Below are positions 42,975 through 51,535 of a stretch of DNA of 64,000 bases, piece after piece. Origin of the DNA: Streptomyces roseolilacinus (lineage in GTDB: Bacteria > Actinomycetota > Actinomycetes > Streptomycetales > Streptomycetaceae); the NCBI RefSeq assembly GCF_014649335.1, contig NZ_BMSV01000004.1, forward strand, positions 310,001-374,000. The letters run 5' to 3'. Made by a program: the position numbers and the translations under genes. The notes beneath the pieces are model-generated. The model was not told the origin of the DNA. It was given only the letters and a program-made list of their open reading frames with translations, and made no database searches. Numbering within the stretch: position 1 is the first letter of the stretch; the number at the start of each line of letters is the position of its first letter.

Positions 42975-44873
42975 TTGGCGGTTTCTGTGGCTGAACTGGG
43001 GGGCCTGTTCCGGCCCCGGGGCGTCGCCCTCGTCGGGTCCGGCGGGGAACGGGACGCCGTCGTGCGGTGGGCCCTGCGGGCCGGGGCGCGGGTGTACGCG
43101 GTGCGGGGCGAGCCGGAGGGCCCGCCCGGCGTCGTGCCCGTGCCGTCCGCGGGCGACCTGCCGGGCGACGTGGACCTCGCCGTGGTGCTCGGCGGCGACC
43201 CGCTGCCCGCGGTCCGCCAACTGGGCGACTCCAAGGTGCCGTTGGCCGTCGTCCTGGGCGGCGCCTCCCCCTCGGCCGACCGGCTGAGCGGCGCCGGGCC
43301 GCGGGTCCTCGGGCCCACCGGCCCGGCGCTCTTCGCCCCCCTGCGCGACGACCTCCCGGGGCCCGGCATCGCCGTGGTCGCCCGGACCGGTCCGCAGGGC
43401 CGCCCCCTGTACGCCCTCCAGGAGCTGGGCGTCCGGCTCTCCCACTGGGCGGTCACCGGCGACGAGGCCGACGTGACGGCCGCCGACCTCGTCGCGTACT
43501 ACGCCGAGCAGCCCGGCGTCGGCGCCATCGCCTGCCACCTCGACCGCCTTCGCGACGCCCACGCCCTCCTGCGCGCCGCCGACCACGCCGCCCGCCGCCG
43601 CGTCCCCGTGGTCGCCCTCACCGCCGCCGCCCCCGCCACCCGCCCGGTGCTGGACGCCGCGCTGCGCCAGTACGGCGTCGTCCCGGTCGGCTCGCCCGAC
43701 CAGCTCCAGGACACCGCCGTGCTCCTCGCCCGCGCCCGCCCGCCCCGCGCCGACGGCGTCGCGGTGTACGAGGAGGAGGCGACCGGCGCGGCCGCGCACT
43801 TCGCCGCCCTCGCCACCGCCCGCGGCCTCCGGGCCGAGGCCCGCCCCGGCGCCCCCCTCGACGCGCTCCTCGCCGACCCGGCCGTCGGCGTCCTGGTCTG
43901 CCCCGTCCCCGCCCCGCACCCCCCGCACACGGACCGCCTCGCGCGGGCCCTCGCCGACGCGGCGGAGGCCACCGACAAGGCGGTGTGCGTCATCTGGGGC
44001 TCCCCGGCCGGCACGGAGGCGGCCTACCGCGAGACCCTGCTCGGCTCGTCGCGCCTCGTCACCTTCCGCACGTTCGGCAACTGCGTCACGGCCGTCCGCG
44101 CGTACCTCGACCGCCACCGCCTCGCCGCGGCCCACCACTCCCCCTTCGACGAGACGCCCGCCGCCCCGTCACCGTCGGCGCGCAAGGCGCGGCCCCTGCT
44201 CCGGCCGGGGCAGCGGCTGAGCGAGCACGCGGCGAAGCAGCTGCTGCGGGCGTACGGCATCCGCGTGCCGCGCGAGCAGTTGGTGACCAGCGCGGCGGCG
44301 GCCGTCCGCGCGGCCGCCCAGATCGGGTACCCGGTGGTGCTGAAGGCGTCCGCCCCGCACCTGGCGCGCCGCCGCGAGCTGGGGCTCGTCCGGGTGGGGC
44401 TCACCTCCGCGAGCCAGGTCCGCGACACGTACCGGGACCTCACCGAGATCGCCCGCTACGACCGCGTCGACCTGGACGGCGTCCTGGTCTGCCAGATGGT
44501 GGAGCGGGGCGTCGAGATGGCGGTCCGCCTGGTGCACGACCCGCTGCTGGGGCCGACCGTGCGGGTGGGGACGGGCGGCGCCCTGGCGGAGGTGGAGGCG
44601 GGCACGGCCGTGCGCGTCCCGCCGTTCGGGGAGCGGGAGGCGCGGGCCGCGGTGGACGAGCTGCGCGGGCGGCCGCTGCTGGACGGCGCGGGGGGCGGTC
44701 CGCCGCTCGACGTGGACGCGCTCGTCGAGGCGGTCCTGCGCGTCCAGCGCATCGCCCTGGAACTGGGCGGCGACCTGGCGGAGTTGGACGTCGACCCCCT
44801 CGTCGTACGGGAGCGGGGCCAGGGTGCCGTCGCGCTCGGCGCCCAGGCGGTGTGCCGCCCCGAGGCCCCCTGA
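42975..44873 (+). CDS. ADP-forming acyl-CoA synthetase-like protein (CoA-binding plus ATP-grasp)
   Basis: The 632-aa protein starts with a CoA-binding Rossmann domain (FRPRGVALVGSGGERDAVV) and a succinyl-CoA ligase-like middle. The C-terminal ATP-grasp domain includes KQLLRAYGIRVPREQLV, GYPVVLKASAPHLARR and an ELDVDPLVV end. These are the parts of NDP-forming acetyl-CoA synthetases fused in one chain. I start it at TTG 42975 because GGGAGG lies 6 bp upstream; a longer GTG/ATG start lacks support. The phosphohistidine loop seems degenerate, so it may not be a true synthetase. The roughly 400 bp after it hold no gene. Confidence 0.75.
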   Translation: MAVSVAELGGLFRPRGVALVGSGGERDAVVRWALRAGARVYAVRGEPEGPPGVVPVPSAGDLPGDVDLAVVLGGDPLPAVRQLGDSKVPLAVVLGGASPSADRLSGAGPRVLGPTGPALFAPLRDDLPGPGIAVVARTGPQGRPLYALQELGVRLSHWAVTGDEADVTAADLVAYYAEQPGVGAIACHLDRLRDAHALLRAADHAARRRVPVVALTAAAPATRPVLDAALRQYGVVPVGSPDQLQDTAVLLARARPPRADGVAVYEEEATGAAAHFAALATARGLRAEARPGAPLDALLADPAVGVLVCPVPAPHPPHTDRLARALADAAEATDKAVCVIWGSPAGTEAAYRETLLGSSRLVTFRTFGNCVTAVRAYLDRHRLAAAHHSPFDETPAAPSPSARKARPLLRPGQRLSEHAAKQLLRAYGIRVPREQLVTSAAAAVRAAAQIGYPVVLKASAPHLARRRELGLVRVGLTSASQVRDTYRDLTEIARYDRVDLDGVLVCQMVERGVEMAVRLVHDPLLGPTVRVGTGGALAEVEAGTAVRVPPFGEREARAAVDELRGRPLLDGAGGGPPLDVDALVEAVLRVQRIALELGGDLAELDVDPLVVRERGQGAVALGAQAVCRPEAP

Positions 44874-45274
44874 CGGCGCCCGGCGGTCCGGCGCCCGGTG
44901 CCGTCGCCGCCGCCCGTACGGCCGTCGGAGCCGTGTGCGCAGGGGCTCGCGGGGTGCGGGGGTGCCGTCCCCGGCCGCCGTCGGCGTGGTCCTCCGAGCG
45001 ACCTGACGCTTCCTCGGGTGGCGGCGCGCCCGTGCGCGCCCCGAGCACGGCACGGCGGCCGCCACCCCGTCCGGCACGGGCACCGCGCTCACGCGCGGCC
45101 GACTCGCCTCCGCGGCGCCCGGGGAGCGCGACGTGACGATCCTGCCGACGCCGGACCCGCGACCCGCACTCGCCGAGGACGGGTCGGGCCCTCGGCGTCC
45201 CCTCGCCACGGATCGCTGCTCCCAGGGTGTTCGGACCGTCCCCGAGCGTCAACAGGTATGCGCCGAAACAACCG
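44874..45274. other. Intergenic stretch without recognised gene
   Basis: About 400 bp between two convergent genes. A stem GCCGAGG / CCTCGGC around 45171-45199 may terminate transcription. I see no RNA gene or conserved ORF here. Confidence 0.3.
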
Positions 45275-45748
45275 TTACGCGGTATTCGTCACGGCGTGCG
45301 TCGGCCCGTACGCCCCCGGCTCGTGCATCACCGGGGCGAGTGCCGGCGCGCTCCGGTCCACCTCGCACCAGATGCGCTTGCCCCGCCCCTCCGGCTGCCA
45401 CCCCCACCGGTCGGCGAGCCCGTCGACCAACTCCAGCCCCCGGCCGTGGGTGTCGGCGCCGTCGGCCCGGCGCTGCTGCGGCGGGCAGGCGCTGCCGTCC
45501 ACCACCTCGACCCGGACGATGCCGGCGCCCGCGCCGCCCGGGCCGAACAGCAGCCGCAGCACGGCCGGGCAGCCGGTGTGCACGACGGCGTTGGTCACGA
45601 GCTCCGAGATGAGGAGCACGAGCGTGTCGGCGAGCGGCTCGTCGGCCGCTATCCCCGAGCCGGCCAGCCGCGTTCTCGCCCATCTGCGGGCCCGCCCCAC
45701 CTCCGCGGGGTCCGGCCCGACCTCCAACTGAACCTGAAGCACCTGCAC
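45275..45748 (-). CDS. RsbW-like ATP-binding anti-sigma / serine kinase domain protein
   Basis: The 157-aa protein is a single HATPase_c_2 domain. The N-box region LVLLISELVTNAVVHT is followed by VRVEVVDGS (G1-type) and a HGRGLELVDGLADRWGW loop. Such proteins bind ATP and act as anti-sigma kinases or partner-switch proteins. Streptomyces has dozens, many linked to development. It is near a STAS antagonist and an ECF sigma factor, but the regulatory link is untested. It ends with TAA at 45275. Confidence 0.88.
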   Translation of the reverse strand: MQVLQVQLEVGPDPAEVGRARRWARTRLAGSGIAADEPLADTLVLLISELVTNAVVHTGCPAVLRLLFGPGGAGAGIVRVEVVDGSACPPQQRRADGADTHGRGLELVDGLADRWGWQPEGRGKRIWCEVDRSAPALAPVMHEPGAYGPTHAVTNTA

Positions 45749-46063
45749 CGATCACACCATCCGAACCGGCGGACACATCGCCTCGCGCCTCACAGCGAAC
45801 CTTGGGCGCTCAGCATGGTTGACGTACAGTCACCGGAACAAGCGCTTCGGGCATATTCCCGCGCGAAGGAGTACGGCTGGTGCATACTGTGCGACGCACT
45901 TTCCGTACAGTCGAACGCGAGCGTGCACCCGTCACGTTCGCCCCACTCGTACACAGGCGTGACGGGCCCGGCCGCCCCGCTCGCCGGGCGGCGGCGACCA
46001 CCCGGCCGCGCCCCGTCCGGGGCGCCGCCCCCCGCGCGCCCCGCGTCCCTCACCGACCGTGAC
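45749..46063. promoter_or_regulatory. Promoter region of the RsbW-like gene with repeated GTACAGTC
   Basis: 315 bp without a gene. The octamer GTACAGTC occurs at 45824-45831 and 45905-45912, both in the AT-richer part. They may be regulator sites. Small overlapping frames here show no family signal. Confidence 0.3.
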
Positions 46064-46486
46064 CTACGCGGACGCGGTACGGGGTGCCACCACGCCGTTC
46101 ACCACGTCCTCGGCGGGCTCCCGCGCCGCGCCGTCCGCCGCTCCCGTCGCCCCCGGCACGTCCGGGTACACGTCGAACAGCCGGCGCACGCCCAGCGCCG
46201 CCAGCACCCGGTTGACGTGCGAGCCCTCCACCGCCCCGCGCGCCGGCAGGATCAGCCGCAGCCGCCCGCGGCAGGAGTGCAGCAGCCGGCGCGCCGCGAT
46301 GAGCACGCCCACGCCGCTGGAGTCGCAGAACCGCACCCCCGACAGGTCGAGCACCACGTCGTGCCGGCCGTCGGCGACCACGTCGTGCACCCGGCGCCGG
46401 ACCACCGGCGACGACACCAGGTCGAGCTCGCCGAAGACGCGGAGCACGGTCCAGGCGCCGTGCTCGGCTCGCTCCACCCTCAGCAT
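46064..46486 (-). CDS. STAS-domain anti-sigma factor antagonist
   Basis: The roughly 140-aa protein carries a STAS fold with the key motif VVLDLSGVRFCDSSGVGVLIAARRLL, where DSSG holds the phosphorylatable serine. RGRLRLILPARGAV and VNRVLAALGVRRLFDVYP follow. It would bind an anti-sigma kinase when unphosphorylated. The start is uncertain: ATG 46486 (MLRVERA) fits family length and lies behind a GAGGAAAGG element, while ATG 46558 would add 24 residues. It is divergent from the ECF sigma gene. Confidence 0.85.
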   Translation of the reverse strand: MLRVERAEHGAWTVLRVFGELDLVSSPVVRRRVHDVVADGRHDVVLDLSGVRFCDSSGVGVLIAARRLLHSCRGRLRLILPARGAVEGSHVNRVLAALGVRRLFDVYPDVPGATGAADGAAREPAEDVVNGVVAPRTASA

Positions 46487-46679
46487 CACGTGCTGCGACC
46501 TTTCCTCGCCGGGACCCGGACCATACGCAGGACGCTCTTCCCGTCGCAGCTGCCCCATGTGCCACCGCCGAAACGCCGGGCGGCGAGGATGGCGGCTTCC
46601 ATACCACCACCCCGCCCAAGACGGCCGGCACTTGCCCAAAGGGCGGTGCGGCGCCGGGGGCGCGCACTACATTCGAGGA

Positions 46680-47264
46680 ATGCCCAAGGACACCCCGCCC
46701 CGCTGGGACCGCAGGATGCAGCAGCGGCTGGCCCGAGGAGAGGCCGCCGCGCTCGGCGAGCTGTACGACCGCTTCGCCTCGCTCGTCCACAACACGGCCC
46801 GCCGCGTCCTGGAGGACCAGGAGGCCGCCGACCGGGTCACCCGGGAGGTGTTCGGGTACGTGTGGGAGAACCCGGACGCGTACGACCCCCGCGAGGAGGG
46901 CTCGTTGCGGGCCTGGATCGCCCGGCTGGCCCGCCGGCAGTCGGTGTACCGGCTGCGGCAGAGCGGCGTGCGGGCGATCGCCGAGGACGGGCGGGGCTCG
47001 GCGGAGGAGCTGGAGCAGCGGGTGCGGCGGGCGTCCGCGGCGGCCCGCGCCGACTACATCGTCACGGCGATGCCGGCCCCGCTGCGCACGGCGCTGGAGC
47101 TGGCGTACTTCCAGCGGCGGGACTACCGGCAGACCGCCGCGCAGCTCGGCGTGACCGAGGTCGAGGCGCGGCGCCGGCTGCGGCTGGGGCTCCAGCTGCT
47201 CGCCACGGCGCACACCCGGCCGCCGGACGGGTCGCCCCCGGGCCCGGGAGGGCCGCCGCTGTGA
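46680..47264 (+). CDS. ECF-type RNA polymerase sigma factor
   Basis: The 194-aa protein has region 2 (LARGEAAALGELYDRFASLVHNTARRVLEDQEAADRVTREVF) and region 4 (PLRTALELAYFQRRDYRQTAAQLGVTEVEARRRL). A TACATT element lies only 6 bp before ATG 46680, so a leaderless transcript is likely. Its TGA stop overlaps the GTG start of the following zinc-finger gene (GTGA), the usual arrangement of a sigma factor and its anti-sigma. To my memory the S. coelicolor counterpart is SCO4409. Confidence 0.9.
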   Translation: MPKDTPPRWDRRMQQRLARGEAAALGELYDRFASLVHNTARRVLEDQEAADRVTREVFGYVWENPDAYDPREEGSLRAWIARLARRQSVYRLRQSGVRAIAEDGRGSAEELEQRVRRASAAARADYIVTAMPAPLRTALELAYFQRRDYRQTAAQLGVTEVEARRRLRLGLQLLATAHTRPPDGSPPGPGGPPL

Positions 47265-48610
47265 CGGGGCCCCTGGACGGCGGGGACCTGGACGGCGGGG
47301 ACCGGGGCGGCGCGGGGGACGGCGGGGCCGGGAGGCCGCCGCGCGTGCCGGGCCCCCGGCCTGCGGCGGACGACTCGGCGCACCGCGCGCCCGACCCTCC
47401 GCCCGGCCCGCCCCCGGAACCGCCCCGGAAGCAGCCGCCGGAACCGCCCCGTGAGCAGCCGTGGGAACGGCCCCGGGAGGCGTCCCCGCTGCCGCACGCG
47501 ACGCTGCGGTCGCTCCTCGGGGCGTGGGCGCTGGCGGCCTGCTCCGCCGAGGAGACCGCCGCCGTCGAGGCGCACCTGACGGAGTGCGCGCCGTGCGCGG
47601 ACGAGGCGCTGCGGCTGCGCGACGCGGTCGGGCTGCTGCACCACGAGCGCGACCTGGACCTGGACCCGCTGCTGCGGTCGCGGGTCCTGGAGAACTGCCT
47701 GGGCCGGCGACCCGCCCGCATCCCCGTGCCGGGCTGGGCGGCCCCCTACGACGCGGAGACCGCGCGGCTGGACGCGCTGCTCCGGGACATCGGCCGCTCG
47801 GAGTGGCGCGCGCCGGTACGGCTCAGATGGTTCGCGGGAGGGCGGCAGGTGGACCGGCCGACGAACGTCGCGGGCGTCATCAGCCACCTGCTCGCGGCGG
47901 ACGGCCTGGTCGCGGCGGCCCTGGGACTCGACGACCCGGTGGGGCCGCCCCCGGACGCGCGGTCGCCGGGCACACGGCCGCCGTACGGGCCGACGGAGCG
48001 CACGGAGGCGTTCTGGCGCGTCCTGGAGGACGAGGACCGGGGGTGCCTGCGGGACCCGTGGCGTGACCAGGCCCACGCGCTGGTGCGGACGGTGTCGTTC
48101 GCGGGGCGCGGGGTGGCGGACCTGTCCGTGCCGTACGGGTCCTTCTCCCTGCCGCTGAGGGACGCCCTGCTGGACCGGGCGTTCGAGTGCTGGGTGCACG
48201 CGGAGGACATCGCGTCGGCCGTGCACTACCCGTACGACCCGCCCTCCGGGGCGCACCTGCACGACATGATCGACCTGGCGGTCCGCCTCCTGCCGGCCAC
48301 ACTGGCCGGCCGCCGCCGCGCCGGGCTCGCGGGGCCGGCCCGCACGCTCGTCGAGGCGGGCGCGCCGGGGCGGTCGCTGCGCCTGGAGGTGGAGGGGGCG
48401 GGCGGCGGCCACTGGTACGTCGCCCTGGACTCCCCGGCGGCGAGGGCCTGCCCGGACCGGGAGGTGGCCCTCGTGGCGCTGGACGGCGTGGAGTTCTGCC
48501 AGCTGGTGGCGGGGCACGTCACGCCGGAGGAGGCGGCGGTGGGGCAGGCGGGCGACCGGGAGGCCATCAGGGAGGTCCTGTACGCCGCGGCCTCCCTGAG
48601 CCGCATGTAG
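47261..48610 (+). CDS. Zinc-finger anti-sigma fused to mycothiol maleylpyruvate isomerase-like domain
   Basis: The 449-aa protein has a disordered Pro/Gly-rich N-terminus (1-75). An anti-sigma zinc-finger-like domain follows (LLGAWALAACSAEETAAVEAHL then TECAPCADE, giving HxxxCxxC). A C-terminal DinB/MDMPI domain (about 160-440; TNVAGVISHLLAADGLVAAAL, FECWVHAEDIASAVHYPYD) belongs to mycothiol-dependent maleylpyruvate isomerases. The GTG start overlaps the ECF sigma stop. The logical role is a redox- or thiol-responsive anti-sigma factor for that sigma. No transmembrane helix is visible, so it is cytosolic. Confidence 0.82.
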   Translation: MTGPLDGGDLDGGDRGGAGDGGAGRPPRVPGPRPAADDSAHRAPDPPPGPPPEPPRKQPPEPPREQPWERPREASPLPHATLRSLLGAWALAACSAEETAAVEAHLTECAPCADEALRLRDAVGLLHHERDLDLDPLLRSRVLENCLGRRPARIPVPGWAAPYDAETARLDALLRDIGRSEWRAPVRLRWFAGGRQVDRPTNVAGVISHLLAADGLVAAALGLDDPVGPPPDARSPGTRPPYGPTERTEAFWRVLEDEDRGCLRDPWRDQAHALVRTVSFAGRGVADLSVPYGSFSLPLRDALLDRAFECWVHAEDIASAVHYPYDPPSGAHLHDMIDLAVRLLPATLAGRRRAGLAGPARTLVEAGAPGRSLRLEVEGAGGGHWYVALDSPAARACPDREVALVALDGVEFCQLVAGHVTPEEAAVGQAGDREAIREVLYAAASLSRM

Positions 48611-48630
48611 CCCGCCGCCCGCGGACCGCC

Positions 48631-49482
48631 TCAGTCGAAGACGACCGTGCGGCGGCCGTTCAGCAGGATGCGGTGCTCCGCGTGCCACTTGACCGCGCGG
48701 GCCAGCGCCTGGCACTCGACGTCGCGTCCCACGGCCACCAGCTGCTCGGGTGTCACCTCGTGCCCGACCCGCTCGATCTCCTGCTCGATGATCGGCCCCT
48801 CGTCGAGGTCCGCCGTCACGTAGTGGGCCGTCGCCCCGATCAGCTTCACACCGCGCGCGTGCGCCTGGTGGTACGGCTTCGCGCCCTTGAAGCTCGGCAG
48901 GAACGAGTGGTGGATGTTGATGATCCGCCCGCTGAGCGCCTGGCACAGGTCGTCCGACAGGACCTGCATGTACCGGGCCAGCACCACCAGTTCGACGTTC
49001 TCGCCGCGCACCAGCTCCAGCAGCCGGGCCTCGGCCTCCGCCTTGGTGTCCTTCGTGACCGGGATGTGGTGGAAGGGGACGTCGTACGAGGCCACGAGCT
49101 CCGCGAAGTCCGTGTGGTTGGACACCACCGCCACGATGTCCACGGGCAGCGCGCCGATCCGCGTGCGGAACAGCAGGTCGTTCAGGCAGTGGCCGAACTT
49201 CGACACCATCAGCACGACCCGCATCCGCTCGTCGGCGCGGTGTATCCGCCAGTCCATCCCGAAGGAGTCGCCGACCGCGGCGAAGCTCGCCCGGAGCTTC
49301 TCGACGGTCACGGGCGCCTCGGCGGAGAAGTGGACCCGCATGAAGAAGAGGCCCGAGTCGCGGTCTCCGAACTGCTGGCTGTCCTCGATGTTGCACCCCG
49401 TGATGAAGAGGTAGCTCGACACGGCGTGAACGATGCCCTGCTTGTCGGGGCAGGAGAGGGTGAGGACGTACTGGTCGGTCAT
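48631..49482 (-). CDS. purU: Formyltetrahydrofolate deformylase
   Basis: The 283-aa protein combines an N-terminal ACT domain (YVLTLSCPDKQGIVHAVSSYL) with a formyltransferase-like domain. The active-site motifs are FGHCLNDLL, LARYMQVLSDDLC, NIHHSFLPSFKGAKPYHQA and the Asp in VTADLDEGPII. PurU hydrolyses 10-formyl-THF to formate and THF, balancing one-carbon units and purine synthesis. ATG 49482 (MTDQYVL) is the usual start. All catalytic Asn/His/Asp positions are present. Convergent with the anti-sigma gene, 20 bp apart. Confidence 0.97.
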   Translation of the reverse strand: MTDQYVLTLSCPDKQGIVHAVSSYLFITGCNIEDSQQFGDRDSGLFFMRVHFSAEAPVTVEKLRASFAAVGDSFGMDWRIHRADERMRVVLMVSKFGHCLNDLLFRTRIGALPVDIVAVVSNHTDFAELVASYDVPFHHIPVTKDTKAEAEARLLELVRGENVELVVLARYMQVLSDDLCQALSGRIINIHHSFLPSFKGAKPYHQAHARGVKLIGATAHYVTADLDEGPIIEQEIERVGHEVTPEQLVAVGRDVECQALARAVKWHAEHRILLNGRRTVVFD

Positions 49483-49567
49483 GCTGGCAGGATGCCACAC
49501 GGGGCGGGCGCGCCTTCCGCCCCGTCCGGCTTCCGGACCGGTCCGACCAGGGGGGCGGGCCCCGTCC

Positions 49568-50050
49568 CTACACCGCGCCGGTCAGCGCCCGCAGGGCGTG
49601 CAGCGGCCGCGGCGGCGCGTCCGGGTCCTCGCCGTCGTTCAGGCAGAGCCGCACGTGGGCCTCGCGGGTGGCGTGCACGGCCTCGGGCCAGCCGGGGTGG
49701 TTCAGGTACGCGGAGACGGGCGCGTCCGGGCCGACCTGGTGCAGGATCCGCAGGACCCGCAGCACGGCCAGGTCGACGAGCTGGGCCTCGACCGCGTCAC
49801 GGAAGATCGTCCCGACGTACTTCTCGGCGGACCAGTTGTCCAGCCACGTGTCCTCGACCAGCCGGTAGACGGCGTCCGTGACGTCCCCGTACCCGTCGAC
49901 GCCGGCCAGCCAGCACTCCTGGTGGAAGGCGGTGTCGGAGAGCATGTGCAGCGCCGAGCGGACGTTGGCGCGCCAGCGCCACCACGGCATGTCGTTGAGG
50001 GGCATGCCGCCCATGGTGAGGGAGTGACGGCCGCGACGGGAAGAGTTCAT
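49568..50050 (-). CDS. SCO4402-family conserved protein
   Basis: The 160-aa protein contains MPLNDMPWWRWRANVRSALHMLSDTAFHQECW, a run I associate with the actinobacterial SCO4402 family of unknown function. It is soluble and acidic, with no motif of catalysis. ATG 50050 has an AAGGTGAAC leader. Upstream of purU on the same strand with 85 bp between; may be co-transcribed. Confidence 0.75.
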   Translation of the reverse strand: MNSSRRGRHSLTMGGMPLNDMPWWRWRANVRSALHMLSDTAFHQECWLAGVDGYGDVTDAVYRLVEDTWLDNWSAEKYVGTIFRDAVEAQLVDLAVLRVLRILHQVGPDAPVSAYLNHPGWPEAVHATREAHVRLCLNDGEDPDAPPRPLHALRALTGAV

Positions 50051-50250
50051 CTGCGTTCACCTTGCGGGGCCGGCCCTGGCGGACCGGGCCCGAACGAGCT
50101 GGGGACGTGCGCACCGCCGGGCAGCGGAACGTACGGATCGTACGTCCTCCACCGTACGCGCCCGGCGGCCCCCGCAATTCACCTCCACGTCACCGACCGT
50201 TGAACCACCCTCACACCCGCGTTACCCGTGGGCAGGAAGTGTGCGTGTTC

Positions 50251-51519
50251 ATGACCGGTAACGGCAGGCGACGCTTTGCCACCTCTCTCACGTCCAGGGC
50301 CGCGGCGGCTCTCGTCGCGGCGTCCCTCCTCGCCGGCTGTGGTGCTCTCCCTGGAGCCACGGGGGGCTCCAGGGAGCCCATCACAGTGATGACCTGGGCA
50401 CCCCAAGACACCAAGGCGACCAACATGCCCGGCATGCCCGCGATGGCCGAGGCCTACGCGCGCTGGGTCAACGGCCAGGGCGGCCTGGCCGGGCACGAAC
50501 TGCGCGTGATCACGTGCAACGAGGGCAACACCGCGACGGGCGCCGCGACCTGCGCCCGCCAGGCCGTCAAGGAGGGCGTGGCCGCCGTCGTCGGCTCGTA
50601 CAGCCAGCACGGCCGCGCCTTCATGGCCACCCTGGAGGCGGCGAACATCCCGTACATCGGCGGCTACGGCCTGTCCGACGAGGAGTTCACCAGCTACCTC
50701 TCCTATCCCGTCAACGGCGGCCAGGTCGCCCTGCTCGCGGGGAACGGCATGCAGCTCGCCGCCTCCTGCGAGCGGGTCTCCCTGGTCCGCCCCGACACGA
50801 TCGCCGGCGACTACCTGCACGCGCTGCTCAACTCGGGCCTCACCCACGCCAAGCAGCGCGAGGCGTACGACTTCCCGGCCGCCGAGGACGCCGGGGAGTA
50901 CGCGGCCGTCGCCGACCGCTCCCGGAAACGGGCCGGCAAGGAGCACGGCTGCGTCACCGCCGCGCTCGGCGAGCGGACCGCGCACTTCTTCGACTCGTTC
51001 CGCCGGCTGGCCTCCGACGGCCGCGACGTCCGGATCTCGTCCGTGCTGGGCAGCGTCGACCAGCTCCTCGTCGACCGCACGGGCGGGGCGGCCGGGCCGT
51101 TCGAGGGGGCGTACGTCACCGGCTGGTACCCGGCCCCGGGCGACCCCCGCTGGGAGCCGATGCGGCGGGTGATCCAGGAGCACGCCTTCGGCGACAACCG
51201 GATCGACCCGGCCGACGCGGGCGTGCAGACCACCTGGATCGCGTACACGACCCTCAAGCGGGTCGTGGAGGCGATCGGCGACGAGGAGGTGACCCCCGGC
51301 AAGATCGCGCTCACCCTGGACCGCGGCCTGCGGGTGGACACCGGGGGCCTCACGCCGGCGCTGCGCTGGCGGTACGAGGACATGCTCGGCACGCCCGGCT
51401 TCCCCCGGCTCGTCAACCACGAGGTGACCTTCCAGGTGGTGCGCAGGGGCCGCCTCGTCGCCCAGCGCGCCGGCTTCGTCGACGTCGGCGAGACCCTCCT
51501 GGAGGCCCGCTCCTCCTGA
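50251..51519 (+). CDS. Periplasmic-binding-type lipoprotein (amino acid/urea ABC-like)
   Basis: The 422-aa protein begins with a basic, Tat-like start (GRRRFAT) and a lipobox LLAGC with Cys30 for lipid attachment. The mature part is a type I periplasmic binding protein: AARWVNGQGGLAGHELRVI-type lobe, VVGSYSQHGRAFMATLEAANIPYIGGYG, and a C-terminal lobe. That suggests branched-chain amino acid, urea or amide binding. No ABC permease is adjacent, so it may act as a sensor-type binding protein. ATG 50251 is chosen; GTG 50245 is possible. Confidence 0.85.
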   Translation: MTGNGRRRFATSLTSRAAAALVAASLLAGCGALPGATGGSREPITVMTWAPQDTKATNMPGMPAMAEAYARWVNGQGGLAGHELRVITCNEGNTATGAATCARQAVKEGVAAVVGSYSQHGRAFMATLEAANIPYIGGYGLSDEEFTSYLSYPVNGGQVALLAGNGMQLAASCERVSLVRPDTIAGDYLHALLNSGLTHAKQREAYDFPAAEDAGEYAAVADRSRKRAGKEHGCVTAALGERTAHFFDSFRRLASDGRDVRISSVLGSVDQLLVDRTGGAAGPFEGAYVTGWYPAPGDPRWEPMRRVIQEHAFGDNRIDPADAGVQTTWIAYTTLKRVVEAIGDEEVTPGKIALTLDRGLRVDTGGLTPALRWRYEDMLGTPGFPRLVNHEVTFQVVRRGRLVAQRAGFVDVGETLLEARSS

Positions 51520-51535
51520 GCCCCGCGGCCCGCCC

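Noticed and set aside
45790..46062. Small ORFs in the gap between the RsbW-like and STAS genes
   Set aside because: No ribosome binding site, no family signal, and overlapping frames on both strands; better read as promoter DNA.
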